A stretch of DNA of 64,000 nucleotides from Medakamo hakoo. Taxonomy: Eukaryota > Chlorophyta > Trebouxiophyceae > Coccomyxaceae. The notes under the pieces were generated by a model. It was not told the DNA's origin and searched no databases. It was given only the letters and a program-made list of their open reading frames with translations. The DNA lies in assembly GCA_026636295.1 (NCBI GenBank), contig CP089462.1:496001-560000 (forward strand), given 5' to 3'. Made by a program: the position numbers and the translations under genes. Shown one piece after another: positions 37,695 to 47,252 of the stretch (position 1 is the stretch's first letter; every line of letters starts with the position of its first letter).

Positions 37695-39698
37695 ATGGTC
37701 TCGCGCGTGCACTTCAAGTTCAAGGCGGAGACGGCATACGACTCCGTCGTCTTTGACGGCTCGTTCGTGGCGGTGGGCGAGCTGCGGGCCCTGATCGCAG
37801 AGCGCAAGGGCATGGGCCGCGCCGCGGGCGTGGAGCTCGTCCTCACCGACCCGGCCACGGGCGAGCCGTACACGGACGAAGCCGCGCTCATCCCCAAGTC
37901 GGCGTCTGTGCTCGTGCGCCGCGCGCCTGGTGCGGCGGGCGGGGGCGGAGGCGGGCGCGCGCACCACCACCACCACGCCTCGGCCGGCCCGGCCCCGCTG
38001 GTCGCGGCCGTCGCGTCGGCCGCGGTCGCGCCCGCCCCACGCCAGGCCGTCGCCCGGCCCGTGCCCATCAAAGTGCGCGGCGGCGGCGGCCACGGCGGCG
38101 CCGGGCCGTCGGGCCCGCGACCGCCCCAGGCCGGGCCCGCGTACGCCAACCCGTACGCGTTCCAGCGGGGCGGCATGGCGGCCGCGACGCTGGCCGCGAA
38201 GCTGGAGGAACGCCGGGGCGGCGGCGGCGGCGGGGGCGGCGGCGGCGGGGGTGGTGGTGGAGGGGAGGAGCCCGACCCGTACGCCGCCCTGGAAGACGAC
38301 GGAGGCGGCGGCGGCGGCGGCGACGAGGGCGACGGCGCCGGCGGCGACGAGGACGCCGCCCTGCAGTCCATGCTCGCGGCCGCCGGGTCGGAGTGGCGGG
38401 CGGAAGTCGCGGCGGGCGCGCGGGCGGGCGGGCGCGGCCGCGGCCGCGGCCGCGGCGGCTTCGGCCGCGGGGACGGCCGGGGCCGGGGCGACGCGTCCGG
38501 CCGCCGCCCGCCGCGCGACCCGCCGCCGCTGCACTACGTGTGCCGGCGGTGCAACGCGACGGGCCACTGGCTGAGCGACTGCCCCACGCAGGGCGACCCG
38601 GCGTTTGACAAGCGCGTCCGCGCGCCGGTGGGCATCCCCACGACCCGGCTGGCCGCCAATGCGACGGGCGGGCTGCTCCTGCCCACGGGCGCCATCGGGT
38701 CCCTGGCCGCGAATGAGTGCACGTTTGAGCTGGAGATGGCGGCCGCGCGCGGCGGGGCGGGCGGCGCGCCCGGCGCCGCGCCACCGGCGGGCGAGCCGCC
38801 GCCACCGGCGCTGCTCGCGGCCACGGCGGCGTCGGGCCCGCGGCCGCCGCCGCCGCCGGTGCTGCCGGCCGTCCGGCCGCCGCCCGCGCCGGCGCTGCCG
38901 CCGATGCCGGCGCCGGTCGTGCGGCCGCCGCCGCCGCCTCTCGTCCGCGGCCCGCCGCCGCCGCCGCCGGGCCCGACCGTGCCGGTCGTGCGTGGGCCGC
39001 CACCGCCGCCGCCTGGGCCGACTGTGCCCGTCGTGCGTGGGCCGCCGCCGCCACCGTCTGGGCCCACGGTCCCGGTGGCGCGGCCGCAACCGCCTCAACC
39101 ACGGCCCCCGCCGCCGCCGCCTCCGGGGCCGACCGTGCCCGTCGCGGGTGCGCCGGCGCCGCCCCAGCCCAAGCCCCGCGCACCACCGCCACCGCCTCCC
39201 ATTCTTGCCGCCGCCGCGCCCATGCTGGCAGGCGACGACGACTTTGCGGCCACGCTGGCCGACCTGGCCGGGGATGGAGAGGGGGTGGGCCGTGCCGGCG
39301 GCTGCGCTGGTCGCGGCCGTGGCCGGTCGCCCACCCGCCCCCGCTCCCGCTCCCGCTCCCGCTCCCGCTCCCGCTCCCGGTCCCGGTCCCGGTCGCCTGC
39401 CCGCCGGCGGCGGTCCGGGTCGCGGTCGCCCGCCCGCGAGCGCTCGCAGCACCGGGGCTGGTCGCGGTCGCCCACGCCGCCGGGAGGCGTGCACACCGCC
39501 CGTGGTGGTGGCAGCAGCGATTTGCGCGACGTCCTGGACGCCGCCCGGCGCCGTGGAGGCGGCGGTGGAGGCGGCCGTGGCGGCGGCGGCGGCGGTGGCG
39601 GCGGACGCAAACGCCACCGGCGTGGCGGGGGTGGTGGCGGAGGGTCGGGCTCGTCCGGGGGTGGTGGCGGCCGCGTGGTGACGGTCGTGCGGAAGTGA
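37695..39698 (+). CDS. RBBP6/Mpe1-like protein: DWNN domain, zinc knuckle, Pro-rich and RS segments, no RING
   Basis: A single frame gives 667 residues. RBBP6/Mpe1 proteins belong to the mRNA cleavage and polyadenylation machinery and many act as ubiquitin ligases. The N-terminal ubiquitin-like DWNN domain begins M-V-S-R-V-H-F-K-F-K and includes Y-D-S-V-V-F-D-G, then Y-T-D-E-A-A-L-I-P-K-S-A-S-V-L-V-R-R. A CCHC knuckle C-R-R-C-x4-G-H-x4-C-P-T lies near residues 281-293, followed by V-G-I-P-T-T-R-L as in the family. The RING finger that normally follows is not visible anywhere in the rest. Instead there are proline-rich repeats of the unit P-P-P-P-P-G-P-T-V-P-V (four copies), an RS domain of (R-S)n, and glycine-rich segments with a basic end. 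A His run (residues 89-93) follows the DWNN domain. Confidence 0.87.
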   Translation: MVSRVHFKFKAETAYDSVVFDGSFVAVGELRALIAERKGMGRAAGVELVLTDPATGEPYTDEAALIPKSASVLVRRAPGAAGGGGGGRAHHHHHASAGPAPLVAAVASAAVAPAPRQAVARPVPIKVRGGGGHGGAGPSGPRPPQAGPAYANPYAFQRGGMAAATLAAKLEERRGGGGGGGGGGGGGGGGEEPDPYAALEDDGGGGGGGDEGDGAGGDEDAALQSMLAAAGSEWRAEVAAGARAGGRGRGRGRGGFGRGDGRGRGDASGRRPPRDPPPLHYVCRRCNATGHWLSDCPTQGDPAFDKRVRAPVGIPTTRLAANATGGLLLPTGAIGSLAANECTFELEMAAARGGAGGAPGAAPPAGEPPPPALLAATAASGPRPPPPPVLPAVRPPPAPALPPMPAPVVRPPPPPLVRGPPPPPPGPTVPVVRGPPPPPPGPTVPVVRGPPPPPSGPTVPVARPQPPQPRPPPPPPPGPTVPVAGAPAPPQPKPRAPPPPPPILAAAAPMLAGDDDFAATLADLAGDGEGVGRAGGCAGRGRGRSPTRPRSRSRSRSRSRSRSRSRSPARRRRSGSRSPARERSQHRGWSRSPTPPGGVHTARGGGSSDLRDVLDAARRRGGGGGGGRGGGGGGGGGRKRHRRGGGGGGGSGSSGGGGGRVVTVVRK

Positions 39699-39827
39699 GC
39701 TTGGGAGAGAGAGCACTGTGGCTGTGTTAGACAAGGAAGTGAAGGCCCCCCCACCGCCATTCCGTCGTGTGTGTGTGCGAGCCGAGCGACGACGAGAGAC
39801 GAAAACACGCACCCCACACACACAATA

Positions 39828-40982
39828 ATGCACGCGACCGCCACCCCTCGCGCCCCAGCCCGTCCGGGCGCTGCTCACGTGTGCGGCGCTGCTGCGCCTC
39901 GCCGTGCGGGAGCGGGCCCTGCCCTGCCCGCGCGTGCGCGCCGGGCGCCCGCGCCGCTCGCGCCGCGCCGCGCCGCGGCGGACGGGGGTGCGGCGACCGC
40001 CGCGCCGCCGCGCCTCGGCCTTGTCCAACACAAAGCCGAAGCGCGTCTGTTCTATCGGTTTCTCAGCATCGTGTACGACAAGATCGTCAACCCAGGTGAG
40101 TGGCCGGTTTTGGCGCGAGTGCATTCGATCGGGCGCGCGACCCACCCACCCCGTCCAGGCACGACCCCGCCCTCGACACACACACACCCTCCCGTCCGCC
40201 CGCACACAACGCCAGGCCACTGGACCGTGGACATGCGCACCGAAGCCCTGAAGCCCGCGGACTTGCAACCCACCCACCGTGTCGTCGACGTGGGCGGCGG
40301 CACGGGCTTCTGCACGCAGGGCGTCGTGGCCGCGGGCGTCCCCCCGGCCAACATCACGCTCCTCGACCAGTCCCCCCACCAGCTCGCCAAGGCGCGGGCC
40401 AAGCCGGACCTGGCCGGCATCACCATCGTCGAAGGCGACGCGGAAGACCTGCCCTTCCCGACCGACACCTTTGACCGGTACACGTCAGCCGGGTCGATCG
40501 AGTACTGGCCCGAACCCCAGCGCGGCGTGGCCGAAGCGTTCCGCGTCCTCAAGCCCGGCGGCAAGGCGTGCGTCATCGGGCCCGTGCGCCCGACGCACCC
40601 GGTCAGCCGCTTCTTCGCGGACGCGTGGATGCTCTTCCCCACCGAGGACGAGTACTTTGCCTGGTTCCGCGCCGCCGGCTTCACCGACGTCCAGCTGGCG
40701 CGCATCGGGCCCAAGTGGTACCGCGGAGTGCGGCGGCACGGCCTCATCATGGGCTGCTCCGTCACGGGCGTGAAAGCCCGGGCCGGCGCGTCGCCGGCCG
40801 TGCTGGGGCCGAAGAAGGAAGTGTCGCCCGCGACGGCCAAGGGCGCGGGCGGCCTGGCGGGCGCGCTCTCCACGGCCGGCCGCGTCGTCCTCGGCTCGCT
40901 CGCCGGCTTCTACTACTTCCTGCTGCCGGTGTACATGTGGCTGAAAAACCTGGTGTGGCCCAAAGGCATGGGCGGGTTTTAG
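39828..40982 (+). CDS. VTE3: MPBQ/MSBQ methyltransferase, plastid (VTE3/APG1)
   Basis: Exons 39828-40095 and 40216-40982 give 344 residues. The enzyme methylates 2-methyl-6-phytyl- and 2-methyl-6-solanesyl-benzoquinol with SAM, and so makes precursors of tocopherol and plastoquinone at the inner plastid envelope. The start MHATATPRAPARPGAAHV is a transit peptide. The core shows F-Y-R-F-L-S-I-V-Y-D-K-I-V-N-P-G, then H-W-T-V-D-M-R across the splice, the SAM motif V-V-D-V-G-G-G-T-G-F near residue 111, D-A-E-D-L-P-F and S-A-G-S-I-E-Y-W-P. The C-terminal membrane anchor ends Y-Y-F-L-L-P-V-Y-M-W-L-K. The 120-nt intron is in frame and stop-free, but the conserved N-P-G-H-W-T junction shows it is removed. 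This archaeal-type enzyme marks the green lineage. Confidence 0.96.
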   Translation: MHATATPRAPARPGAAHVCGAAAPRRAGAGPALPARARRAPAPLAPRRAAADGGAATAAPPRLGLVQHKAEARLFYRFLSIVYDKIVNPGEWPVLARVHSIGRATHPPRPGTTPPSTHTHPPVRPHTTPGHWTVDMRTEALKPADLQPTHRVVDVGGGTGFCTQGVVAAGVPPANITLLDQSPHQLAKARAKPDLAGITIVEGDAEDLPFPTDTFDRYTSAGSIEYWPEPQRGVAEAFRVLKPGGKACVIGPVRPTHPVSRFFADAWMLFPTEDEYFAWFRAAGFTDVQLARIGPKWYRGVRRHGLIMGCSVTGVKARAGASPAVLGPKKEVSPATAKGAGGLAGALSTAGRVVLGSLAGFYYFLLPVYMWLKNLVWPKGMGGF

Positions 40983-41266
40983 ACAGGGGGAGGGGGAGGG
41001 GTGAGGGGGCGCGTGCGTGTGTGCGTGTGCGTGTGAGTGTGAGTGTGTTGATCGATCGTGTTTTTTTTTTTGTTTGCTGGGATGCGGGTGGGTGGAGAGC
41101 CGGGTGGGCGGTGGTGAGAGGCCAAGCCATTGCAGCAATTGTTTTTTTCCGGTGCCTCGTCGTCTCTCCCTCACGGGAGCGCCGCTCTCCAGCCCGCCCA
41201 GCCGGGAGGGAGACAGCCTTTGCTAGACACACAGGGGAGGCGCTGGGACGAGGGAGGCGACGAACG
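40983..41266. other. Intergenic VTE3/F-box gene
   Basis: These 284 bp contain a GT-rich tract (41007-41050) and two T runs. They probably hold the VTE3 3' UTR and the promoter of the F-box gene. No other gene is visible. Confidence 0.5.
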
Positions 41267-42955
41267 ATGGCCGACGAGGGCGCCGCGCCGCCGCTGGCCG
41301 GCCCGGTCGAGCCCACGCTCTCCATCCTGGACCTGCCGCCGGACCTCTTACGCACCGTCCTCGGCTTACTCGGCCCGGCCGACCTCGCCGCTTTTGGCAG
41401 TGTCAGCCAGGCTGCTCGCGCAGCCGCGAACGATGAAGAACTGTGGGCGGCGCTGGCGGTGGCGGGCGCGGGCGTGGCGCGGCTGGGACCGCCGCCCGCT
41501 CGGTCCGGCCGCCGCCCGCCGACCGCGGCCGCGTGCGCCGACGCGGCCGTCGGACCTTTGTCTGACTGGGCGGCCGCGGGCGTCACGTCGCACAAGGCCT
41601 TGGTTCTGGGTCTGTTGCACCCGTACGCCTGGGCGACGGCGGGCCTGCTGGCCGTGGATGGCGTGTGCTGCCACTTGGGCGGCCTGATCCGGGCCCGCCT
41701 GCAGCTGCCCGGCCATGTGGCGGCGCCCAGGGGCGGCCTCCTCCTGGGGCTCCTCGCGCCCACCGCCCTGGACCTGGGCTTTGCTGTCATGCCCCTGGCG
41801 CACATCGCGCCGGGCGTCCCGCCGTCTGCGGACCAGCCGGACGGCAGCCGGCCGACCGTGGCGTGCATGCGCACGGGCGCGCCGACGCCTGGCGTCGTCC
41901 CGCTGCCCGGCGCGCACGCGGCCGCCTTTACCGTCGCCGGCGGGCCGGGCGCGCGCTCCATCACCCTGACCTGCGCCGGCGGGTGCGACACGCCGCTCTG
42001 GCTGACGCAGGCCCGCGTCCAAGCGGTCATGGCGGTGGCTAGCGGTCAAATGGGCGCCTACGACGGGCCGGGGACCCCGCACGGCCCGCCTGCCCGCCCG
42101 GGCCTGCCCAAAGAGGCCAACCGCATGCTGACCCTCCCCGACCTGCTTCACACCCTGGGCGGCCTGCGCTTGCGAGGCGGGGACCGGCGCGGCCCGGAGG
42201 TGGGCCGGGTGGAGCTGGTGGGCGTGCCGCCGTGTGCTGTGGCTGGGTGGGAGGCGGCGAGCGCCGCCACCCCGCTGCCACCCCACCCGGGCCCGCGCCC
42301 GCCGCCGCCGCCGCCGCCGCTGCCGCTTGGCGCCCGCCTGGCCGGCCTGTGGAAGGGCGCGTACGGCGCGCATGGCGTGGAGGTGGTGGCCCTGGGCCCG
42401 CCCGGCAGCCACGGCCCGCGCGCGCCGGGCATGCCGCCCCCCTTCAGTCCGCGCATCCCCTGGGCGGCCGCTGCCCTGAAGGTGGCGGGCGATGCGAACG
42501 TGCCGGCGGGCCAGTTCTCCTTCTGGGTGGCTGACATGGACATACGGCCCGTTGCGGACGTCGAGACTATCGTGCGGGGCTTCATGTTGCGCGCGACGGA
42601 AGGCGCCCGCGTCCTGCCAGACCTGCCCGACCCACCGACGCTGGGCGCGGTCCTGCGCACAGTGGCCGGCATCGTCGCCTTTGGCACGTACGACCCGCCC
42701 GGCCTGGGCGCAGCGGCGGGCGACCGCCTGGTTGTGACCAAGGCCCACTTTGGGCACGGCCAAGTCGCCGCGCCGGGCTTTGAGACGCCGAAGGCCGTCC
42801 CCGCCTGGCTGCTGGAGCTCGACGGCTTTTCCACGCGCGAGCGAGTGGACGCCTTTGTGTTTTGCTGGCTCGGCGTGGAGGAAGTGGGTGACTTGGGAGC
42901 CAACGCCATGGCCTCCCTGTTCGTCCGCGTGGCGGAGAATGAGGTCCTTTGGTGA
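41267..42955 (+). CDS. F-box protein with FBXO31-like C-terminal domain
   Basis: A single exon gives 562 residues. F-box proteins are substrate receptors of SCF ubiquitin ligases. An F-box at residues 18-60 (I-L-D-L-P-P-D-L-L-R-T-V-L-G-L-L, then L-A-A-F, and E-L-W) is followed by a region resembling FBXO31: L-W-K-G-A-Y-G-A-H-G-V-E-V-V-A-L and L-K-V-A-G-D-A-N-V-P-A-G-Q-F-S-F-W. In animals FBXO31 targets cyclin D1 and other proteins; in plants this domain also occurs in EXECUTER-like and F-box proteins. The substrate here is unknown. The end reads N-E-V-L-W-stop at a GTGAGC, with a T-rich CAG about 65 bp later, so an alternative last exon is conceivable. Kozak context at ATG 41267 (AACG-ATG-G) is fair, and the frame upstream of it lacks domain matches. 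Confidence 0.83.
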   Translation: MADEGAAPPLAGPVEPTLSILDLPPDLLRTVLGLLGPADLAAFGSVSQAARAAANDEELWAALAVAGAGVARLGPPPARSGRRPPTAAACADAAVGPLSDWAAAGVTSHKALVLGLLHPYAWATAGLLAVDGVCCHLGGLIRARLQLPGHVAAPRGGLLLGLLAPTALDLGFAVMPLAHIAPGVPPSADQPDGSRPTVACMRTGAPTPGVVPLPGAHAAAFTVAGGPGARSITLTCAGGCDTPLWLTQARVQAVMAVASGQMGAYDGPGTPHGPPARPGLPKEANRMLTLPDLLHTLGGLRLRGGDRRGPEVGRVELVGVPPCAVAGWEAASAATPLPPHPGPRPPPPPPPLPLGARLAGLWKGAYGAHGVEVVALGPPGSHGPRAPGMPPPFSPRIPWAAAALKVAGDANVPAGQFSFWVADMDIRPVADVETIVRGFMLRATEGARVLPDLPDPPTLGAVLRTVAGIVAFGTYDPPGLGAAAGDRLVVTKAHFGHGQVAAPGFETPKAVPAWLLELDGFSTRERVDAFVFCWLGVEEVGDLGANAMASLFVRVAENEVLW

Positions 42956-43332
42956 GCAAGGCGTCTTTTTGTGTGTGCGTGTGTGTGTGCGTGTGTGTGT
43001 GTGTGTCTTTCTTTTTTTCAGGGGAGAGCAGTTGAGAGCAGGTAGCAGCGCATTTTGTCACCTTTACGTCTTTTCATTCCTCTGTTCTCAACGCGGCACC
43101 GCGAGCCGGGCCCAACTCATAGACACGCGACGCACGCGACGTGAGGAGTCGGCTCCTGCTCCCTGCACAGGCAGCACACACACAAGCCAGCCGCGTGCAA
43201 GCAAGAGCGCGAAGAAAGGGCAGACCGCGCGGCGCACCCGGCTAGCCGTCGGCGGCTCCATAGCAAAAAGAAACTCGGCCTCTGACCGTGGTTGCCCATC
43301 CTCCCGTCCCATCTCCACGTTCCTAGCCCACC
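42956..43332. other. Intergenic F-box gene/PES1 with GT repeat
   Basis: The 377 bp contain a GT-rich tract (42970-43007), a T-rich CAG that could be a splice acceptor, and CA repeats. No open frame with family resemblance was found. It likely contains the F-box gene 3' UTR and the PES1 promoter. Confidence 0.5.
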
Positions 43333-45985
43333 ATGGGCAAGGTTTTGAAGCGGGTGCGTTGTTTGTGCCGCGGCGTGCACGCTCACGCGCCCGCTCTCTC
43401 CCTCCCCATGCGTCGGCGGCTCGGTGCGGCGCTGATGTTTTTCCCTCCAAACAAAAAAACGCAACAGGGCCAGGCCGGCAACGCGGCCCAGTACCTGACC
43501 CGCAACCAGGCCTTGAAAAAGCTGCAGCTCAAGCTGTCCGAGTTTCGGTGAGTTGTGGTGGTGGGGTGGTTGGGGAGAGAAACGGCGCGCGCTTTTTTCT
43601 TCCCGGTCGCCGCCCAAGCCGCCGGTCGCGCTCACCTCCATTCCACCCACCCGCCCATCCCAGCCGCCTGTGCATCCTCAAAGGCATCCACCCGCGGGAA
43701 CCCCGTAAAAAGCCACACGGCCGCCACCGCACCTACTACCACGCCAAGGACATTGCCTTCCTCGCGCACGAACCGCTGTTGAACAAGTTCCGCGCGGACG
43801 CGGCGCTGGAACGCCGCATCCGCCGCGCGCGGGCCAAGGGCAACCCGGACGCGGCGCGCCGCCTGGAAGCCGCCAAGCCCGTCCACGGCCTGGACCACCT
43901 CGTCCGGGAGCGGTACCCCACGCTGGCGGACGCCCTGCGCGACTTGGACGACCCGCTGACGCTGGCCCACCTCTTCGCCGCCCTGGCCGCCGACGAGCGC
44001 GCGCACATCCCGCGCCGCGCGACGGCCGCCGCGCGCGCCCTCTCCCTCGAATGGCAGGCCTGGGTCGCGCGCACGCACGCCCTGCGCAAAGCCTTCATCT
44101 CCGTGAAGGGCTACTACTTCCAAGCCGACGTCAACGGCACGCCCGTCACCTGGCTCGTCCCGCACGCGCTCGCGCAGGTGGTGCCGCCGGACGTCGACTG
44201 CCGCGTCATGCTGACGTTCCTGGAGCTCGGCTGCACGCTGCTGCGGTTCGTCCACTACCGGCTGTACGCGTCGGCCGGGCTGGCGTACCCGCCCGCGCCC
44301 GACCCGGCGCTGGACGGCGCGGCGGCGGGCCTGGACGCGCTGATGCGAGGGCTCGCGGCGGCCGCGGCGGCGGCGGCGCAACCGGCTGGCGCGCTCGACG
44401 CGGCGCCGGCCGCGCGGCCGGCCGGCCCGGCCGACGCGGCCCGGCGGGCGGCCCTACCGGCCAAGCTCCAGGCCCTGGCGGCGGAGGAAGGAGCGGCTGG
44501 CGGGTCGGACGACGACGCCGGCCCGGGCAGCATCGACTCCGGCCCGTCGGACGATGATGGACAAGGTACGGCTTTTGGGGTCAGTGGTCATTGTTTTTTT
44601 TTCAACCCAGCCCACGCGCGCGCAGACACCTCCCAAAAACCTAAACAATGGCGGGCGGGCGGGCCGTGCTAACCGCCGGCCCGTCGACAGCCACAGCTCA
44701 TGTGCATCGGGGCGCTACCCTCTATTTATGGAGGGCCAAATGGCGTACATCCCGGCTGAAACGCCAAAGAAAAGCCAGAGCAGCGCACGAAACTTGTTTC
44801 GTGCCCTCGCTCGTAGGGACGCGGGCCGGCGCTTGTGCGGCGGGAGCAATCCCCCGCGCGGCCCGGCGCCGCACCCGCCCCCACATCAAACGCTCTCCCC
44901 ACTCCGCTTGCGGAGCGCTGAGACCGGGGGGATGGGCCCGGCGTCCGCTGATTCCATCGCCGTGGGGCTCGCGCCGTCGGCGCAGTGACCCTGTTTTCGG
45001 TCCTACCCAGCGGCCGGCACTTTCCTTTTTTCCTTCCCTTCTTCCCTTCCCTGTCCAAGGGAACGAGGGGCCTCACACACCGCACCCCCTTCAAACACAC
45101 ACTCCAGAAGGTGCGGGCGCGGGCGCGGTGGAATCGGTGCCGCCGCCCGCGACGCCGGGCGCGCTGGCCACCACCACCACCGCCGCCACGCCCGCTCCCT
45201 CCTCCGACGCCGACGCGTGCGCCCGGCTGTTCCGCGGCCTGACATTCTACTTGGCCCGCGAAGTGCCGCGCGAACCCCTCCTCCTCGTCATCCGGTCCTT
45301 TGGCGGGGCCGTCGCCTGGGAAGGGCCCGGCTCGCCCCTCCCGTCCGACGACCCGTCCATCACCCACACCGTCATGGACCGCCCGGCCATCCCGGGCGCG
45401 CCGGTGCCGGGCCGGTCCTACATCCAGCCGCAGTGGGTGTTTGACTCCGCCAATTTCAGGGTGCGGGCGGATGAGCGGAAGTACGCGCCGGGGCTCACGC
45501 CCCCGCCCCACCTGAGCCCGTTTGCCGAGCCGGGCGACGACGGCGGGTACACGCCCGCCTACGCGGAAGAACTGACGGCGCTGCGGGCGGCGACGGCGGG
45601 CGCGGGCGGGGCGGCTGACGCGGCGGAGCATGCGGCGACGTTTGAAGCCGAAGCCGCCGCCGTGGGCGAGGGCGGGCGTGCGGCGGCGCCGGCGGCGGCG
45701 CTGGCCCCGGCCGACCCGGCGGCCGCGGCCGAGCGCGCGCACGCCGACGGCCTGGCAAAAGAGCTGGGGCTCAAGCCCGCCGGCGGCCCGCCCACGCCCG
45801 CCGCCGCCGCCGCTCCCAACACGGACGACGCGGACGCGGTCGCCCTGCGCAAGGCCCTGCTCCCGCGCAAGGCCCGCAACCTCTACGAGTCCGTCGCCAA
45901 AAACCAGGCGGCCAAGGCGGCGCGGGGCGCGGCCCTGGCAGCCCGGCGGGCAGAGCTGGAGGCTGCACGCAAGCGGAAAAAGTGA
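43333..45985 (+). CDS. PES1: Pescadillo homologue (60S ribosome biogenesis, BRCT protein)
   Basis: Four exons (43333-43353, 43468-43547, 43664-44565, 45108-45985) give 626 residues. PES1/Nop7 joins BOP1 and WDR12 in the PeBoW complex for 27S pre-rRNA processing in the nucleolus. The first exon codes only M-G-K-V-L-K-R. The second gives Y-L-T-R-N-Q-A-L-K-K-L-Q-L. The third starts R-L-C-I-L-K-G-I-H-P-R-E-P and holds the core pescadillo domain (T-Y-Y-H-A-K-D-I, F-I-S-V-K-G-Y-Y-F-Q-A-D-V-N-G, I/V-T-W-L-V-P-H). The fourth has a BRCT domain (L-F-R-G-L-T-F-Y-L, then S-F-G-G-A-V-A-W-E, S-Y-I-Q-P-Q-W-V-F-D) and a basic tail. Intron 1 starts GTGCGT and intron 3 GTACGG. Intron 3 is 542 nt and carries several inverted repeats. 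Confidence 0.95.
44718..44983 (+). other. Cluster of inverted repeats in PES1 intron 3, possible structured RNA
   Basis: Within the 542-nt intron I see consecutive stems: CCCTC/GAGGG (44718-44722 with 44731-44735), TGGCGT/ACGCCA (44741-44746 with 44761-44766), GCACGAAAC/GTTTCGTGC with a TT loop (44785-44804), nested GGGCCG/CGGCCC and GCGGG/CCCGC (44823-44864), CTCCGC/GCGGAG with a TT loop (44902-44915) and GCGCC/GGCGC (44971-44983). No C/D boxes, Sm site or known riboswitch core were recognised. GC-rich DNA gives short stems by chance, so this is only a candidate. Confidence 0.25.
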
Positions 45986-46036
45986 AGGGCGTGCGTTTGC
46001 CTGTGTGTGTGTGTGTGTATGTGTGTGAGTGTAAGA

Positions 46037-46473
46037 TCAGGTCTCGTCCGTCTCGGCTTTCTTCTTTTCGAGTCCCCCGGGCGGGGAGTTTTGGGCGGGA
46101 GAAAGGGGATGGACCTGTGCGTGGGAGGGGCGCGGGAGTGAGACGACACGACCGGCGGCGGCCCGACGGCTTGACGAAAAAACGGCGCGTGCAGGAGTGT
46201 TGGATGCGTCGGCATGGCGTCCAAGCAATGGCAGCGGGTGCGCCAGCCCTCTGGCGTGTCTATAGTATGCGCGGAAAGCTCGTGCGGGGGCGCGCCGCCG
46301 CCGTGGAGGCGGTGCACCACCACACGGTTAGCTTTTGGCGCACAACGCATGCGTTTTTTTTTTCTCTCCCAACGCACCTTGGCCGCGGCCGCCGGCTTGG
46401 ACTGCCAGACGTGGCGGCGCTGGCGCTTGGCCGGCTGGCGGGCAGCGCCGTCGTCCGAGGATGAGTCGGACAT
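46037..46473 (-). CDS. Unknown 57-residue basic protein, 2 exons
   Basis: Exons 46378-46473 and 46037-46114 join across a 263-nt intron (AAG|GTGCGT...CACAG) to give 57 residues. I do not recognise the family. The N-terminus M-S-D-S-S-S-D-D-G is acidic and could be a CK2 site. The middle P-A-K-R-Q-R-R-H-V-W-Q-S-K-P looks like a nuclear localisation signal, and the end is K-K-K-A-E-T-D-E-T. The donor matches the GTGCGT class seen in other first introns here, and both exons are in phase 0, which supports the model. The charged, low-complexity make-up suggests a small nuclear protein. A middle exon inside the intron cannot be ruled out. It converges on PES1 with 51 bp between stops. Confidence 0.5.
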
Positions 46474-47252
46474 GGTGCTTTTTTTTGTGAGCGCGGGCCG
46501 ACGCATGCGCAAAGAAAATTCTCGTCAAGCGTCGAAATGCCCGCCGCCGGTGGCTCCCAGCCTCCGGCCAGGGACGGCGTTGAACGGCGACACCCTCCTG
46601 CCTTCTGACGGAGGCCCGGCCACGCTTCCGCGCGGCGTCGCACTGCCTGGTAGCCAGTATAACTGCGCTGCCCCAACGCTCATGCGTCCGTGCGCGCTCT
46701 CGGCCTTCGCGCGGCGCGGCCGCTGGCCCGTCGGCGGCGGCCAATCAGCCTCCCTGAGGCTTGGGACACGGACAAGGCAATGCGGGTGACAGACACCGGC
46801 TTGTCCGGTCTTGGTCGGCTCCGCCCTGCAGGGAGAGAAAACCCTGTGCGACGTGCCTGCCGCTGCCTGTGTCGCCGTCGGCCGATGGGGAGGGGCGCCG
46901 ACCTGGGGCCTCCTCGCCCCCGCCAACGAGGCGTGACGGTCTGGACGGCTATACTGACCTCTGCCCCTAGCGAGGCGGGCGGCTGGTTGAGGTGAGTGCG
47001 GTGGTGGGGGCGTGGGGCGCGGGGCCTCCCACAGGAGCCTGGCGCGCGCCGCGCGCCAGCCTCACACGAAAAAAAAAGAGGGCGCCTCCTCCCGCCCCCG
47101 ACCGGCCACCCTCACTCCTCGTTCCACCCAGCCCGCCTTGACCCGCCCGCCCGCCCCCTCGTCCGGACGGCGCGCCGTCCGTTGACCGTCGCTCCACTCA
47201 CCTTTTTCCCTTTTCTCTCGCCCCTCTTCCGCGCCCCGCACACGCCTCCCCG
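46474..47252. other. Intergenic divergent region, no supported gene
   Basis: These 779 bp lie between two divergent start codons. Open frames exist on both strands but none resembles a known family or has a good splice pattern. No tRNA or snRNA signal was seen. It probably holds promoters and 5' UTRs of the small basic protein and the UPF0174-like gene. Confidence 0.45.

Noticed and set aside
38535-38580. CCHC zinc knuckle as sign of a retroelement nucleocapsid
   Set aside because: It lies between a DWNN domain and the V-G-I-P motif exactly as in RBBP6/Mpe1. No reverse transcriptase, integrase or terminal repeats are nearby.
37566-40379. Open frame of 937 codons on the minus strand
   Set aside because: It is antisense to the RBBP6-like and VTE3 genes and is made of Arg/Gly repeats from complementary low-complexity DNA.
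42952-43025. Possible last intron of the F-box gene (GTGAGC to a T-rich CAG)
   Set aside because: No conserved sequence follows, and the existing stop ends a complete FBXO31-like domain. It is kept only as a possibility in the feature note.
44902-44925. CTGAGA after a hairpin in PES1 intron 3, resembling part of a TPP riboswitch
   Set aside because: The second conserved half (GAACCTGA and the following core) is absent and PES1 is not a thiamin gene.
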